Shown: positions 34,514 to 46,944, counted from the stretch's first letter. The stretch is DNA of 64,000 bases from Litsea cubeba (GCA_012931725.1 CM022949.1:48168464-48232463), one strand, 5' to 3'. The notes: generated from the letters alone by a model not told the origin. Numbers and translations: made by a program.

Positions 34514-34616
34514 TTTCGGGCTCCTCGGAATCAACAGTTTAGGGGACAAGCTCCACAACAGCAGAGGCAAGCTCAGGGTCAGCAGAGACAACAACAAGGA
34601 GGTCAACAAGGGATAA
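33355..34616 (+). pseudogene. Ty3-gypsy gag, copy 1 (damaged)
   Basis: N-terminal leader 33355-33537 (MAHHETQSQDNNGSGSSSND) ends in a stop. The retrotransposon gag domain lies at 33602-34020 (LEQIFAVFRCTQKHKISLSA, RGIALQWWNSVKAVIQAD). After about 34020 frameshifts follow. A first zinc knuckle (CERCGRRNHTTEQC, about 34273) survives, but the second is disrupted by a stop after CLHCG. A glutamine-rich (CAG/CAA) tail at 34400-34610 ends at the junction with copy 2. Confidence 0.85.
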
Positions 34617-37610
34617 CGTGAAAAATAAAAAATAAACATTCAATTTCCTGTGTTTAATGCAACACAAGCTCCCAAATATGGACCCTCAAAATTTCGAAAC
34701 ATGGTGAGTCATAATAAATATTACGAAAGTATTAAATCAATTGTATCAATATTAAAAATCAAACCAACACATAACTAGTTGAATATTTAAGGTTAAAGTT
34801 TCCAAAACAATTTAAACAAAATAAGTAAATAAATTAGGTTCATTATGAATAGTTTTGCTACTAAAATAGTCTCTATGATGAAAGTCACTCCCGTGCGGGA
34901 CTCAGACGGCTCTGTGGCCATCATCGGCTCTCCACTCGGGTTCATCATCTAGTTCAAACGCTTGAAATGTTTGACCCTCCACCGTTTCCATGGTAGGGTA
35001 GGGATTGGACCTATGCACCAATAAACAAAGTAAACAGCAAGCACGAATGCATAATTCATAAATAAAACACAAGTAACAAAGTGAAGTAATAACATATAAT
35101 GACCATAAGAGAATAACAATGTGACAATAACGAAAAGAACGAATATCCTAAATCCAATCTACACAATAGAGTATACAATAATCACACAGAAGCAATGCCA
35201 CTGCTTTGGGTGGTCAGCCCTAACTATCTCAATCATGTCTGTGGTCATAGACCGATCAATAATCCGGAATACCGGTCAATCGATTCGCATATTACAGTGT
35301 CCGCACACATCGGTGATCAGCCGTCCAATTACAACTGCAATCATTTAATTATGACCCAATCGTTGTACATATATATATCATAATAAAATAAACCTAGTGA
35401 TTTATAAAGCTCTGACACAGAAACCTAGGTCAAAGTAAAGGGCTGGCTGCACAATAATCCACAATCGAATACCAAATCAAATCATTCAATTAAACCTCTA
35501 CAATATCTCAATTGATTGCCGAGTCACATCACGGTCCATATCCAATCAATGTAAGGTATGCAGCTAATAGACCAACATCAATCTCGATCATGTATGCAAA
35601 CCCGAAGGTCAAAGGATAATTCACAAGCCAATCCTAAGGCCAAACATAAGGTCTCATACCCAACAACCACAGGAACCTTTAAATAGATAAAAGATCAACA
35701 CATCCCTTCTCAATTAATGGTGCATAGACCTAATTAAGGGTTTTCCAATAAAGATGGGTTGAGCTTGAATCCACTAGGATTTCCCCGATGTCATATGAGG
35801 CACTAAACCCCACGTTAGTTAGGGGTGCACACTGGGTTTCAAAACCCGGCCCGACTCGGTCCGACCTGGACCTAATCGGGCGAGTGACATAGGGTCTTTT
35901 ACCGGGTCGGGTCTAACCCGGCCCGATAAGTCCTTATCCGGACGGGTTCCGGATTAAGAAAGTGTGGTTAATCGGGAGGGTGACCCGATAACCCGGTTAT
36001 ACATATATATGTTTATGTATATACAAATATATACAAATAAACATTAAATACATATATATTAATTTATATCTACTGTATGTTTACTATATATATATTTATA
36101 TTATTTTTTTTATCTCAATTATTGAAACTTTTAGTTGTTCTAAAAAAAAATATTTTAAACTTTATAATTAACCGGGTGACCCGGTAACCCGACCCGTTGA
36201 CCCGGTAACCCGAACCCGGATATAGTTTACCGGGCATTTGGGCGGGCTTCTTGTGTTTATAAAATTACCAGGTAGGGTCAAACCCGGCCCGATAACCCGG
36301 GACCCGACCCGATGTACACCCCTAACGTTAGTAAGATACTGTTTGTCCGGACGATATTTACTCAGTCCAAAGATCTAATTAATAAAGTATATATAAACAT
36401 ATAGTTTTGACCCATTAAAATCAAAGAAATTATTTAATATTTAATTTATAAATAATAATAAGAAATAACAATCTTAGTTTATAATTTTAGAAAACCTGAG
36501 AATTCCACCTATAACATTTTCCAAATTCAAATTAAGCCAAAGGTCTAATTTAAGTTTATGAAACAAGCAGGGCTCTTTTCCTAGTTTTTTTGAAAAGCAT
36601 GGTCTTAATACTAACCCCACATGACACTATGTGATGTCACAAGGGCCTTCCCACTTTTTCAAAACAGTGACCAGTCAAACACCCACACACAACACTATTT
36701 CGAATTCATATCTAACTTGAAAACCACATCCACACAGAACCCCTTTTTTTTTTAAACATTGCCTCACGCCTCACGTAGCATGATGCTAGGATAGTGGGCC
36801 CTACCCTTAGATCAACTACATCAGTAGTGTCGCCCAGACAAGTACAGCCACAAGAATGGACCTGATCTCTGATCGGATCAAATAATGGGTCCCACCATAT
36901 AAATAATAAATAAGAAAAAAAGAAACACCTCACAAGCTGTTCACATTCTGCAACAAGAGGGGCTTCACGCTGGCACGGCTAGGGTGTTGTGATAGTGGGC
37001 CTCAATTAAATGCGATGAAAATACCATATCAGTGACTCACGCTCTAAAATTTAGAATCAATAGATGGTGGCCATATATGCAAGGTCTCATCACAAAAATA
37101 AAGAAAATCAAACCTTAAAAGGGCATGAAAGGGGTTTCTACATGCATCCACATTTGAATCAACGAGAAACACAAGCATTAAATCTATAAATTATGGTTAG
37201 GTACTTGCCTGAGATTAGCGGTTGATGGAGACGGTCTAGAATCTCTATTGTTGAAGCCCAAGGTGCTACCCCAGAGAAAAATTGGAAGAGAGAGAATTGT
37301 GTGTGAAAATAAAAGAGTGTGGTGTATAAATAGAAAATAGGAATAGGAATTGTAATCTGACTTAAAGTCTAAAAATAATAGAGTTTGTTTTTTAACAAGA
37401 TAAGAGTTTGAATTAGAAAAGAATTATACCACTAAATTGGGCCTGGGTTAACTATGAGTTAGGACACCTATCCAACAAGCATAACTCACCAAACCTAAGC
37501 CTAACATGGTCCCCACTTAGACTAATCAAGTATTTAATTAATATACAATCAATTATATTATAATAATAATAAAATAAATAATATATATATTAAATAATCA
37601 AAACGTCACA
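34617..37610 (-). repeat. 3' LTR of copy 2 (long form, interrupted by a MITE)
   Basis: Matches 30410-33183 inverted. It contains the 505-bp hAT MITE at 35820-36324. The terminal GGGGACGTGA...CA end is missing, and the sequence runs directly into gag of copy 1 at about 34612-34617. Compared with copy 1 it has a local rearrangement near 37060-37130. Confidence 0.8.
35820..36324. mobile_element. hAT-type MITE, 505 bp, inside the LTR
   Basis: Ends TAGGGGTGCACA and TGTACACCCCTA are inverted with one mismatch. They are flanked by an exact 8-bp duplication ACGTTAGT (35812-35819, 36325-36332). The interior is rich in CCCGGCCCGA and ACCCGGTAACCCG words near the ends and AT-rich in the middle. It is absent from the matching part of copy 1, which proves insertion into the LTR. 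Confidence 0.92.
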
Positions 37611-37624
37611 TTCTCTCCCCCTTA
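37611..37624 (-). promoter_or_regulatory. Polypurine tract, copy 2
   Basis: Minus-strand CCTAAGGGGGAGAGAA abuts the LTR start TGTGACG, the expected plus-strand primer position in gypsy elements. Confidence 0.8.
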
Positions 37625-37689
37625 GGACATTTGGTCCTCCAAGTGACTAGCATGACTCTGGAAGGAGAGGCAGGTGCTGCTTCTTCACT

Positions 37690-39040
37690 GAGGTTAAAAG
37701 GTACATTCCACGACACCTGCTGAACCATCTGCATTCTCATGAGTAAAAACGTACACCCTGCCTTGCTGGGGTTGGTTCTGTTGTCCTTGTGCTGGCCCAA
37801 GTGGCCTTTGTTGACCCCCTTGTTGCTGCCTCTGCTGACCCTGAACTTGCCTCTGCTGTTGTGGAGCTTGTCCCCTAAACTGTTGATTCTGAGGTGCCCT
37901 AAATTGCTGCTGTTGCTGCTGCGGCGCCTAAGGAAACTGCTGACCTATTTAATGTTGTCCCTACTAAGGTGTTGTCCTCCACTGCTGTTGTGAAGGCGCA
38001 TGAGACCCTGTTGCCTGAGATGTCACCGTCTGACCGCCCTTTCTAGGACAATCTCGGACTCTATGTCCAAGCTGCCCACAGTGAAGACATGCTCTAGTCT
38101 CTCTGTAACATTGCTCTGTTGTGTGATTCCTCCTACCACATCGCTCACACTGTTGATCCTGATTGACTAGGGGTTGAGTATGACATTTCTGCCTCTTCGA
38201 GTTATTCTGATTGTCCTGACTTGCCGACTGCCTTATCTGATGTTGCTGCATTTTAGCCTGTCATTCCATAGCTCTCTTTAGCGCACACTCCGCCCAATAT
38301 GCACTCTTAACATCTTGAAATAGTGGGTTATCCCCGATCATCATGTAGATGTCAGCTGAAAGGCCATCTAGAAAACGCCTGATCTTTTCTTCTTTCGGAG
38401 TAATGAGCGTAGGAGCATATTTAGCCAACCTGATAAACTGTTGTTCATACTGTTGCACTGACATATCACCTTCTTTCAGATTCTGGAAATCCTTTTTCCA
38501 CTGATCTTTGATATACTTAGGAATAAACTTATCCATATATTCTTCAGTGAACGTTTTCCATGCATCGTCTTCTGTCACGGTGTCTGCTTGGATTACTGCT
38601 TTAACCGAATTCCACCACTGGAGGGCTATTCCTCGAAACATGTAAGCTGACAGACTAACTTTTTGCTTCTGGGTGCAACGGAAAACTGCGAATATTTGTT
38701 CAAGCTGTTCTATGAAATCGTCTGCTACCATGGGGTCTTCTGAGCCGTGAAATTCTGGAGGAAACCTCTTCCTAAATTTTTAATAAAGGTAATTTGGATC
38801 CACTTCTTTAGGAGGCATAACTACTTGCACTGGCTGAGCTGCCCGACTTGTCAATTCCAGAATTTGGGCTTGAAATCCTGCTCGGTTTTGATCAGCTTGT
38901 GCTCTTTCAGTGGCTCGTTTTTCTTTTTCTCTGGTCAGTCTGCGACTGCATAAAGGCTTCCAAGAGTCGATTGAAATGTTCGTCATTAGAGTTTGACCCA
39001 CTTCCATTATTATTTTGCGATTGAGCTTCTTGGTGTGCTA
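37690..39040 (-). pseudogene. Ty3-gypsy gag, copy 2
   Basis: The gag domain at 38731-38261 is open (DFIEQLEQIFAVFRCTQKQK, RFLDGLSADIYMMIGDNPLF). It is followed at 38251-37964 by two intact zinc knuckles, CERCGRRNHTTEQC and CLHCGQLGHRVRDC (both CX2CX4HX4C). A Q/P/G-rich linker leads to GRVYVFTHENADGSAGVVE, the place where protease begins in Tekay-like elements. There the sequence jumps directly to the polypurine tract region. Stops and frame changes break it at its N-terminal part (about 38760-38950) and between the knuckles and the linker. Confidence 0.8.
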
Positions 39041-39198
39041 TTTCCTGCAAAAGAGTGTTAGTAGTTGATTCCTAATAATAATCTAACAAACAACACTATA
39101 GACTTTACCGTTAGCATGTAAAGCCTGTCTAACGAGATCGAAATTCTCACCATGTCCTAATTGTTTCTATCCAGTTTTAAGTTCCGAGAAACGTGCTG

Positions 39199-39210
39199 CC
39201 TCTGATACCA
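39199..39210 (-). promoter_or_regulatory. Primer binding site, copy 2
   Basis: Minus-strand TGGTATCAGAGG, two bases from the LTR end, complementary to the initiator tRNA-Met 3' end in all but the last position. Confidence 0.85.
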
Positions 39211-39212
39211 AC

Positions 39213-40183
39213 TGTCACATCCCCAAAATACCATATTAGTGACTCACGCCCCGGCAAATATAAGGGACTAGATGACAGCCGAATGGGACCCACTCCTCAT
39301 GGGTCCAGAGTCTCTAGGGTCGCCCGTGAGTCCTCCTTCGGATCCACGGACCAGATTTACCATTGGATGGCCCACCTGGGCCCCACATTCCAAAACACGG
39401 GATAACTCCCAAACTGTCTGTGTCCGGGACCTATTCTAGATCTGCTACTCCATTGATTTTCTATGGGATTGTAGTACTTCCAATCCCAGCCCACCTATCT
39501 ACATTAACATACAATTTACAAAATCTTGGATGATTAGAAAGGGGTTTTGAAATCCAAAGAGGGTGGGCGGTGGTCAACAACAATTTGTAAAAACACTGCA
39601 ACGGTGATACTAAAATAAGAAAAATCGATGAAATCACAGTCTCCGATTACATCATGGGTCAAAATAACATAGTAACATTATCATATGAAAAGGGCATGAA
39701 AGGGGTTTCTACATGCATCAATACGCAAATCAAGGAATAACACAAGTATTAAATTTACAAATTATGGTTAAGCACTTGCCTGAGATTAGCGGTTGATGGA
39801 GACGGTCTAGAATCTCTATTGCCAAAGCCCAAGGTGCTATCCCAGAGAAAAACTGGAAGAGAGAGAATGTGTGTGTGAAAATAAAATAGTGTGGTGTATA
39901 AATAGGAAATAGGAATAGAAATTGTAATCTGACTTAAAGTCTAAAAATAATAGAGTTTGTTTTCTAAAAAGATAAGAGTTTGGATTAGAAAAGAATTATA
40001 CCCACTAAATTGGGCCTGGGTTAACTATGGGTTAGGACACCTATCCAACAAGCCTAACTTACCAAACCTAAGCCTAACGTGGTCCTCACTTAGAGTAATC
40101 GCGTATTTAATTAATATACAATCAATTATATAATAATAATAAAATAAATAATTTATATATATATAAATAGTCAAAACGTCACA
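39213..40183 (-). repeat. 5' LTR of copy 2 (short form, 971 bp)
   Basis: Minus-strand start TGTGACGTTTTGACTATT and end GGGGATGTGACA. It corresponds to copy 1 positions 30410-31368 joined to 33169-33183, lacking the 1,800 bp between two GTATTTT words. Confidence 0.85.
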
Positions 40184-40867
40184 GTTACCCAATAACAAAT
40201 CCAATACATCCAAACATGCAAGAAACTACAACAAAATGAGGAGCAAAAGGGAAACTGAAATCAACTGCTGTCCAACAGTTGCAGTTCGGAAACATGAGAA
40301 GGACTGCTTCAGGGTCAGTACTTCCAAATGACCTGTTTTTTGAACTCCCAGAAAAGGCCCCCACCTTTTTGATATTTCTCAGCCAAAATACATCCCTAAA
40401 GGATACATTTGAGCCATTGAAACCCAACCCCAAAGCTAATCCTGGCTGTCAAAAAGATCATGAATAAAAGACTAAAAGACCCATTAGTTAGATGGGCTCA
40501 TGGTAACTCAAAAGACATGAAAATAGATAAATGGGCTGGAGTAAGGTGGAAACATCCCTGGAACTGGCCCAAGAGGGCTGGACAAACTACACAGCAACTT
40601 CTTCTTCTTCTTCCTTTGTTCATACCCCTCCATGTAGCATTCAGCTAATGCCAAAATGAGATCTTCATTAATGGGTAACCACGCTGGGCATCCTCACGTG
40701 TGCACCTGGGCCAAAGGGGTCAATATTATGCTAAGGTGGGCGGGCCAGTGATAATTTAATCATGCACAGGCATTGAAAATACATTTCTTGACTAGAACTT
40801 TTGTATTGAGCCATCGGATTAATTTTCTTATTTATAAATCCATTCCAAACCAACGACTTCCTTCCCC
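40184..40867. other. Gene-free stretch
   Basis: No supported gene. It contains a short CTT/TTC run near 40600. Confidence 0.4.
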
Positions 40868-40916
40868 TCACTTTGACCTAGGTTTCTGTGTCAGAGCTTT
40901 ATAAATCACTAGGTTT
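40868..40916 (+). repeat. Orphan 47-bp LTR fragment
   Basis: CACTTTGACCTAGGTTTCTG and the following GTCAGAGCTTTATAAATCAC match the inside of the long LTR (copy 1 near 32326, copy 2 near 35395-35440 inverted). No other LTR sequence adjoins it. Confidence 0.75.
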
Positions 40917-41662
40917 TTGGAAATAATAAGCAAAAGGTATAGGGGGTTTTCATAAATATAAAAAACTAAAATCCAAAAAATCAAGTCCCGCCCTCACCTC
41001 ATCTTATCTACGCAAAGGAGGAAGGGAGGAAGAAGAAGAAGAAGAAGAACGCATGCAATAATGAACTCCTTATCTAAGCAGTATATGTACTCTCTCTCTC
41101 TCTCTCTTTCTCGTGTTGTGAGATCTGGGTTTTCTTTTTCTTCACGCTCTCTCTATTTGTGTGGTGGAAAATGTATATTTTTTTTAATTGTTTGTGGTTT
41201 ATTTTTCACATCCTCTTTCTACTGAGGCCTCATTTGGCACCTATTTAACTCTGTCTACTTTCACGATATTTTTTCATTATTTTCTTTTGCCTTTTTTCCT
41301 CCCATTTTAGGTTGGGTTCGAATGTCTTAAGGGTTCATGGTTTTGAGATTGAGAATTATTGAGTATAGGGTATTGAAACTAGGGATTTTTAGGATCATCA
41401 GTTTTAATTTGGAGATTTTTTGGGTTTAGGGCTCTAAAAATTGGGTGGTTTAGATTGGGTTCTTTTTTTCATTTTTTGGGGTTTAGGCAATCCAAATTTT
41501 CTTAAATGCTTATTTTTCTAGTTATATTGAATTAAAAAGGTTTTTTTTTGTAAGAGCAAATGAGTTTCAAATCAAGTTTCCATATTCATTATTTAAGAAA
41601 GAAAATGAAGGTTTGAAAACCCCAAATTCTAGGGTTTAAGGTCCCATATCACATCTCTGCTA
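40917..41662. other. Gene-free stretch
   Basis: Includes a GAAGAA run (41026-41049) followed by a (CT)n microsatellite (41090-41107), a pattern seen in plant 5' leaders, but no coding exon follows convincingly. Confidence 0.35.
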
Positions 41663-42600
41663 TGAAATTCAAACAATACAAACCACACCAAGAAAATCAA
41701 CAATCAATCACAACAAAAGAGACAACGATATACGTGGCAAGACCCAAACCTGAAAAAAACCACGGGTCCTGGAACTCTGTCCAGTAAAGAGATCAAACAC
41801 TAACAATTCAAAGATTACAAGAGAACTTACAGCCCCTTCACAGTTGAACAACAACCTAAGGACTATAGAACCTCATTCAGGTCCCTCGCCATTCATCTTC
41901 ACCGGTGCTTAACTCTCTGTCTTCTACTTCGAAGCAATTTCGAGAAGGCAACAATACAAGGAATGAAAATGAGCTCGAGAGATGGAATTCTCAAACCATG
42001 AAGAGTGAATTTCTTTAGAGGATGAATGGATCTCTCTAAGTCAGCTGCAGCTCTTCAAATCTCTGAGATAGGCAATTAGGGCAAAATATAATAGCCCTTA
42101 TATAGTAGAACCACTGGGGTTTTCATAAAAATTGGAAATCTGTTACGAACGTTCGAACTCTTTAATGAAGAGTTCAATCTTATGCTTTCTGAAAATTGGC
42201 CTGCGAACTGCTAACAGTGAAAGTTCGAACTCTTGAATTGAGAGTTTGAACACTTGTGCTCTCTGGAAAATGGCCTAGAAACTGTTGACAGGCAATATTC
42301 GAACTTTGATCTTGTGAGTTTGAACTCTTGGGCTCTCGGGAAAATGGCTTGGAAAACTCTGGCAATCAACGTTTGAACTCTGCTCGTTTCTAGACTTTGG
42401 CTTGGAATACTCTGGGCTTGAACGTTCGAACTCTTCCATTGAGAGGTCGAATTCTGCTCGTCTCTGGACTTTGGGTTAGAATACTCTGGGCTTGAACGTT
42501 CGAACTCTGGTCGCCTTTGGTTTTTGGCTTGGAGAAACTTCTCATGGAGTCCTCAATTCGAATGTTCAATGGAAATCTTCAAATTATGAGAATTCTTACA
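41663..42600 (-). mobile_element. Ty1-copia-like LTR
   Basis: On the minus strand it begins TGTAAGAATTCTCATAATTT (42600) and ends GTTTGAATTTCA (41663). It is followed by TAGCAGAGATG, a degraded initiator tRNA-Met primer site. A TATA box (ACTATATAAGGGC, minus strand, about 42110-42092) is placed as in copia LTRs. The interior repeats GTTCGAACTCT-type words. No internal domain follows, so this is a truncated element. Confidence 0.5.
42130..42510. repeat. GTTCGAAC-bearing degenerate repeats
   Basis: GAACGTTCGAACTCT or close variants recur about eight times with 30-75 bp spacing, alternating with AAAATGGCCT and CTTGGAATACTCTGGGCTTG words. The core GTTCGAAC is palindromic. The array lies in the U3 part of the copia-like LTR. 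Confidence 0.7.
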
Positions 42601-44789
42601 GTTCATCATTTTAGAAAAATGAAAATTACAAAGATCAAACCCAAGTTTTGTCCAATCCCATGAATTATGCCAACTCTCAAAACCTTACAAAAAAAAAAAA
42701 ACCTTTAGAAAAAAAAAAAAAACCTTACAAGGTGTTTGGGGCTAGCAATGTAATCAAGACTCTTCAGGTTTGTAATGAATCCAGTCCTAATCAATACTTC
42801 TTAAAGCTCTTTAATTTGATTGACATTTTTTTTATAAAAATTTTTCAAGGAAGTCAAATGATGTATTTATCGACATTCTACCTTTTTATTTTTAGGATAG
42901 GATTGCTATAGCAACTTTTGCAGCATGGAGCTGAGCAGACTATATGCAACTTCAGCCACACTTTGGATTTCTCCATGAATGGAGTGATGTTTTATATTTG
43001 TACTTTTTGTAGGGTTATGTTCACTTTGTACCAAATATTTTATAGTGTTGGGTTCATTTTGTAATGAATCCTCTTCTATTTAATAAAAGTTACCCTTAAG
43101 CCAAAACATTAATTTGGGATTATTGATGTAAATTGATGATTGTGATAAATAAAATCTACCATTATGAGGATGTAATATGAAGATGTATGGATGATTAATA
43201 GCATCTTTTTTTTAACAATCTTCTTTAAATATTTCTAAGATTTGGAGCTGATATAAATAATTCCAAATAAAAATATAATTGTTCCTAATTGATTGGATTG
43301 GGCTAAGGAAGCCACATCTTTTTCCTATTGATTGGATTGAGGCATTTGTTTTGAATAAAAGCTGAGTTTTATTGAGTAATAAGAGTCAAGTGCAATGCTC
43401 CATCACTCGACTGTCTCGTGTTTTTTGTATCTCTTTTTGGGTAAACAACTTAATATTTTGTGCTATTGTGTGTGTTTGAGGTTCTTTGGCCGAAAGCTTT
43501 ACATCTTTTGTTTTTAAGTTTCCTTTGGATTAAAAAAAATGATGGCTATTTTTCAGATAAATGATGCTTTTTCTTAACATATACGACGACGTATTTTTTA
43601 AGATGACCATTACGGTTTAGGGCTGTCGTTTATAATGTCCATTGGCATTGTGGGAGTTGATTTATTAAAGATCATGGAAAAAATGATTGTTGCTATATGA
43701 AGAGATTATATAATGTTTTATTTTGTAGGTACCTAAATAGGTCAAAAAAATGCTCTCCCGGTAAGGGGAGACTATGTTAAAATAAAATTTTCATAAATTT
43801 TTTATATTTACAAAATGGTTTTTTTAAGAATGAATTAGAGGATATGGAATTATTTTTGGGTTATTTAAATGGATTTGAGATGGAGAAATTTGGATTTTTT
43901 TTTCTTTTGTAGATTCCTCTCCTTTACCAAATGTGGATCCGAAGGAATCATCATCGATTCCTCTGTGCTCGCCAAACGTGGAATGCGATGAATCCTCTTC
44001 CTCATAAATCTCCAAAGAAGAAAGTCTAATTCCGCGGAACCAAATATTCCTCCGAAGAGAGGATTTCTCTCCCGTTACCAAATGTGCTCTAAATATATCT
44101 TACTATGATGCAAATTTTATCATGCTATAAAAGGTGCTTTGTATGAACAGTTTAGATTTTAATCATATGTGAATTGATCCACCCTCAATTAAATGACTTT
44201 TGTTGATTGGTTAGCTGTGATCATTTGGGCCACAATGCCGTGGTTGGCATGGATATTTGAGAGGATAAATAGCATTAAGAGCCATTCGCTAACTCATGAT
44301 ATATGGGGATAAATGAAGATGTAAATGATATGTATGATAATGCACATTGGAGTCCATTTGTCTTAAGTTTCTCACTAACACTTCTTATGAAAGGTGTCAA
44401 ACTCTATAGAAGGGCCTACCTTTTGAATATCTGAACCAGGGATATTTCCCCCTATCCCCCCACAAATTTTCTTTCACAATGGTCCCCATAAGGCCTATAT
44501 CCTGGTTCTGCCTCTAATTTGAACCACATAAAATAAACACCCTTCGTTGCCATGGCATTTCTCCAAAGCTTACTTCAATGAGAGTTGGTCCCACGAATAC
44601 TTTGAGCATATAATTGAGAATGAATCACACTTCTCCATTAAAGGGGATAATGACCTTCAATATGAACGGTTCAGATTTTCGATTGGTAGGTCCAGTTTGG
44701 AGTTTTGCTCACTTCATTGAAGCATCAGTGTGACTTAGAGTTGATAGCCTCACTTGGCTCCGCTCTGTATAGAACCTGCTGGTTGCATA
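42601..44789. other. Gene-free stretch
   Basis: A/T-rich sequence with poly(A) runs near 42690-42722. An 85-codon frame (44081-43824, minus) shows no recognisable motif. No supported gene. Confidence 0.4.
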
Positions 44790-45288
44790 TCTATCTATAT
44801 TATAGGACATAAACCAGTCCTGCCATGTGTCTCATTCAGAAAAATCTAAAATTTTGATACTTGGCAGTACTTCCCTTAAACATTTAATACCCTATTAATT
44901 AGGGATTATATTAGTATAACCACCCCACTAACCCCTATTAATTAGTATAAGTAGATATTATATAATATAATTAGAACAATTCAAATATAAGTGAGGGTCC
45001 ACAAGGGGTGGGGCCTCACATAAGGGAAATAAATTTCTTTATTTAACTAATCACAAATATATAAATATAAGAACATTGAACCCATACTGTTCCAAAATAC
45101 GGCCCGGGCAGCATGGGTTCAATTTGTTCTTATCAAGTTTCATATTAATTTTTTTCTTTTCACCCAATGAATTCTCTTTAAATAAAGAAAATAAATTTCT
45201 TTATGTAACTAATCACAAATATATAATCGTGAATTCTCTTTAAATAAGGGAAATAAATTTCTTTATGTAACCAATCACAAATATATAA
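44790..45288 (+). mobile_element. Helitron-like hairpin repeat, copy A
   Basis: Starts A/TCTATCTATATTATAGGAC, the TC start after a host A typical of plant Helitrons. It contains a stem TTGAACCCATACTG / CAGCATGGGTTCAA (45076-45122) and AATAAATTTCTTTATGTAAC subrepeats near its end. No CTRR terminus was identified, so Helitron status is tentative. Confidence 0.4.
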
Positions 45289-45639
45289 TCTATCTATCTA
45301 CATTATAAGACAAAAGCCAGTCCGGCCATGTGTCTCGTTCAGAAAAATCTGAAATTTTGACACTTGCTAGTACTTCCCTTAAACATTTAATACCCTATTA
45401 ATTAGAGGTTATATTAGTATAATGGGCATTCGAGACAGGTCCCTGAACATTTCACTCTATGGCCTTAGATCCACAAAAAAAGTCATAGAGTCAAAGGTCC
45501 CTCCCACACTTTCTCATACCTGAAATGTCTAGTTTACCCTTTCTTTAAATCATAACCCATGATTGGTGGGATATCCCATTAATAATGGCCAACTAACATT
45601 TAATTGCCCACGATTAATGGAATCCCTAGATTTTCAAAT

Positions 45640-46345
45640 AAATTCTAAAAACACATAAAGAAATTTCAAAATAAAGAAACTAAATTTAAAAAAATAAATT
45701 AATCTCGAAAAATGTAATAAGTTAAAAAAATAATATATAATCAAATAACGCAAATAAATTTAAAAAGATGCAAATAAGTTTCAAAATATCCAAATAAATT
45801 TCAAAAAATATAAATAAATTTCAAAAGACTCAAATAAATCTCAAAAGATCCAAAGAAAATTTAAAAAAATATACAAATAATTTAAAATAACGAAAATAAA
45901 TTTTAAAAAATGCAATAATTTAAAAAAAATGCAATAAATCTGAAATGATACACATAAATTTCAAAAGATGCAAATAAATTTAAAAAACGTATATAAATTT
46001 CAAAAAATGTAAATAAATTTGCTAAAAAACTCAGATAAATTAAAAAAAAAACTCAGATAAATTTACCAAAAACACAAAGAAATATGACAGAAAACAGGTA
46101 AATTTGAATAACACTCAGATAAATATGACAGAAAACAGATAAATTTGAACAACACTTAGATAAATATGACAGAAAACAGATAAATTTGAACAAAACTCAG
46201 ATAAATGTGACAAAAACTTAGATATAGTTCAAAAAATACAAATAAAATTTCTAAAAACTCAAGTATTTTTGAAAAAAACTCGGATAAATTTGACAAAAAT
46301 TCAGATAAATTTCTTAAAAAAAAACTCAAAAGTCAGATAAATTTC
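45640..46345 (+). repeat. AT-rich minirepeat block
   Basis: About 700 bp of degenerate units around CAAATAAATTTCAAAA and GACAGAAAACAGATAAATTT, with an approximate period of 16-30 bp. Extremely A-rich on the plus strand. Confidence 0.8.
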
Positions 46346-46511
46346 ATACAATCTCATATATACGTTCCGTCTACCTTCTATAAATTTTACAAAGAATCAA
46401 ATAAATTCCCCTCACAATAAAGCCTGCAACTAATCCCTGTCACCGTCTCCGTATCCTCCGACAAAAGGGGTAAGGTGCACAATTAACAGAACTCCAACTT
46501 CTGTAACATAG

Positions 46512-46800
46512 GTGATGGCTACCCTTTCCCATGCACCCCCAAACCACCAAACTACCCATCCCGTCTTCCATATACACCCATTCTGTAACAGAACCTCTAC
46601 AAAACTACAACTCCAACCACCGAACTACCCATCCCATCTTCCACCTACACCCATTCTACACCCATTCTGTAACCGAACCTCTATAAGACTACAACTCCAA
46701 CTTCTGTAGCAGGTGATGGCTACCCTTTCCCATACACCCTCAAACCACCGAACTACCCATCCCACCTTCCACCTACACCCATCATTCTGTAACAACATGG
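46512..46800 (+). repeat. About 200-bp tandem duplication
   Basis: GATGGCTACCCTTTCCCAT starts at 46513 and again near 46714, followed in both by CCACC(A/G)AACTACCCATCCC. A shorter inner repeat of CACCCATTCTGTAAC(A/C)GAAC is included. Non-coding. Confidence 0.8.
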
Positions 46801-46944
46801 CCCCTTATTTCTCGTCCATGTACTCCATCATCTTCCTTTTTCTTCATCTTTGCCAAAGGATATGGCAGTGGCGACTACATTCTTACCTTCACCATGGGCA
46901 CATGTTAGCATCGGACAGCCTGTGTGGACAAGGATTGTGGGGAG

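Larger units (their letters stand above)
30410..34616 (+). mobile_element. Ty3-gypsy element copy 1: 5' LTR plus gag, truncated
   Basis: Starts at TGTGACGTTTTGACTATT with a 2.77-kb LTR, then a primer site, then gag, and stops abruptly near 34616. There it meets the 3' part of an inverted second copy (34617-40183). Long LTR, gag and CCHC type suggest a Tekay/Del-like chromovirus, an inference. No protease, RT, RNase H or integrase is present. Confidence 0.85.
34617..40183 (-). mobile_element. Ty3-gypsy element copy 2, inverted, gag-only
   Basis: Read on the minus strand: short 5' LTR (40183-39213), primer site, gag (about 39040-37740), polypurine tract (37624-37611) and long 3' LTR (37610-34617, missing its last about 65 bp). 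The internal region is only about 1.6 kb, since pol has been lost. The outer flank GTTAC (40184-40188) resembles GGTAC before copy 1 (30405-30409). Confidence 0.85.
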
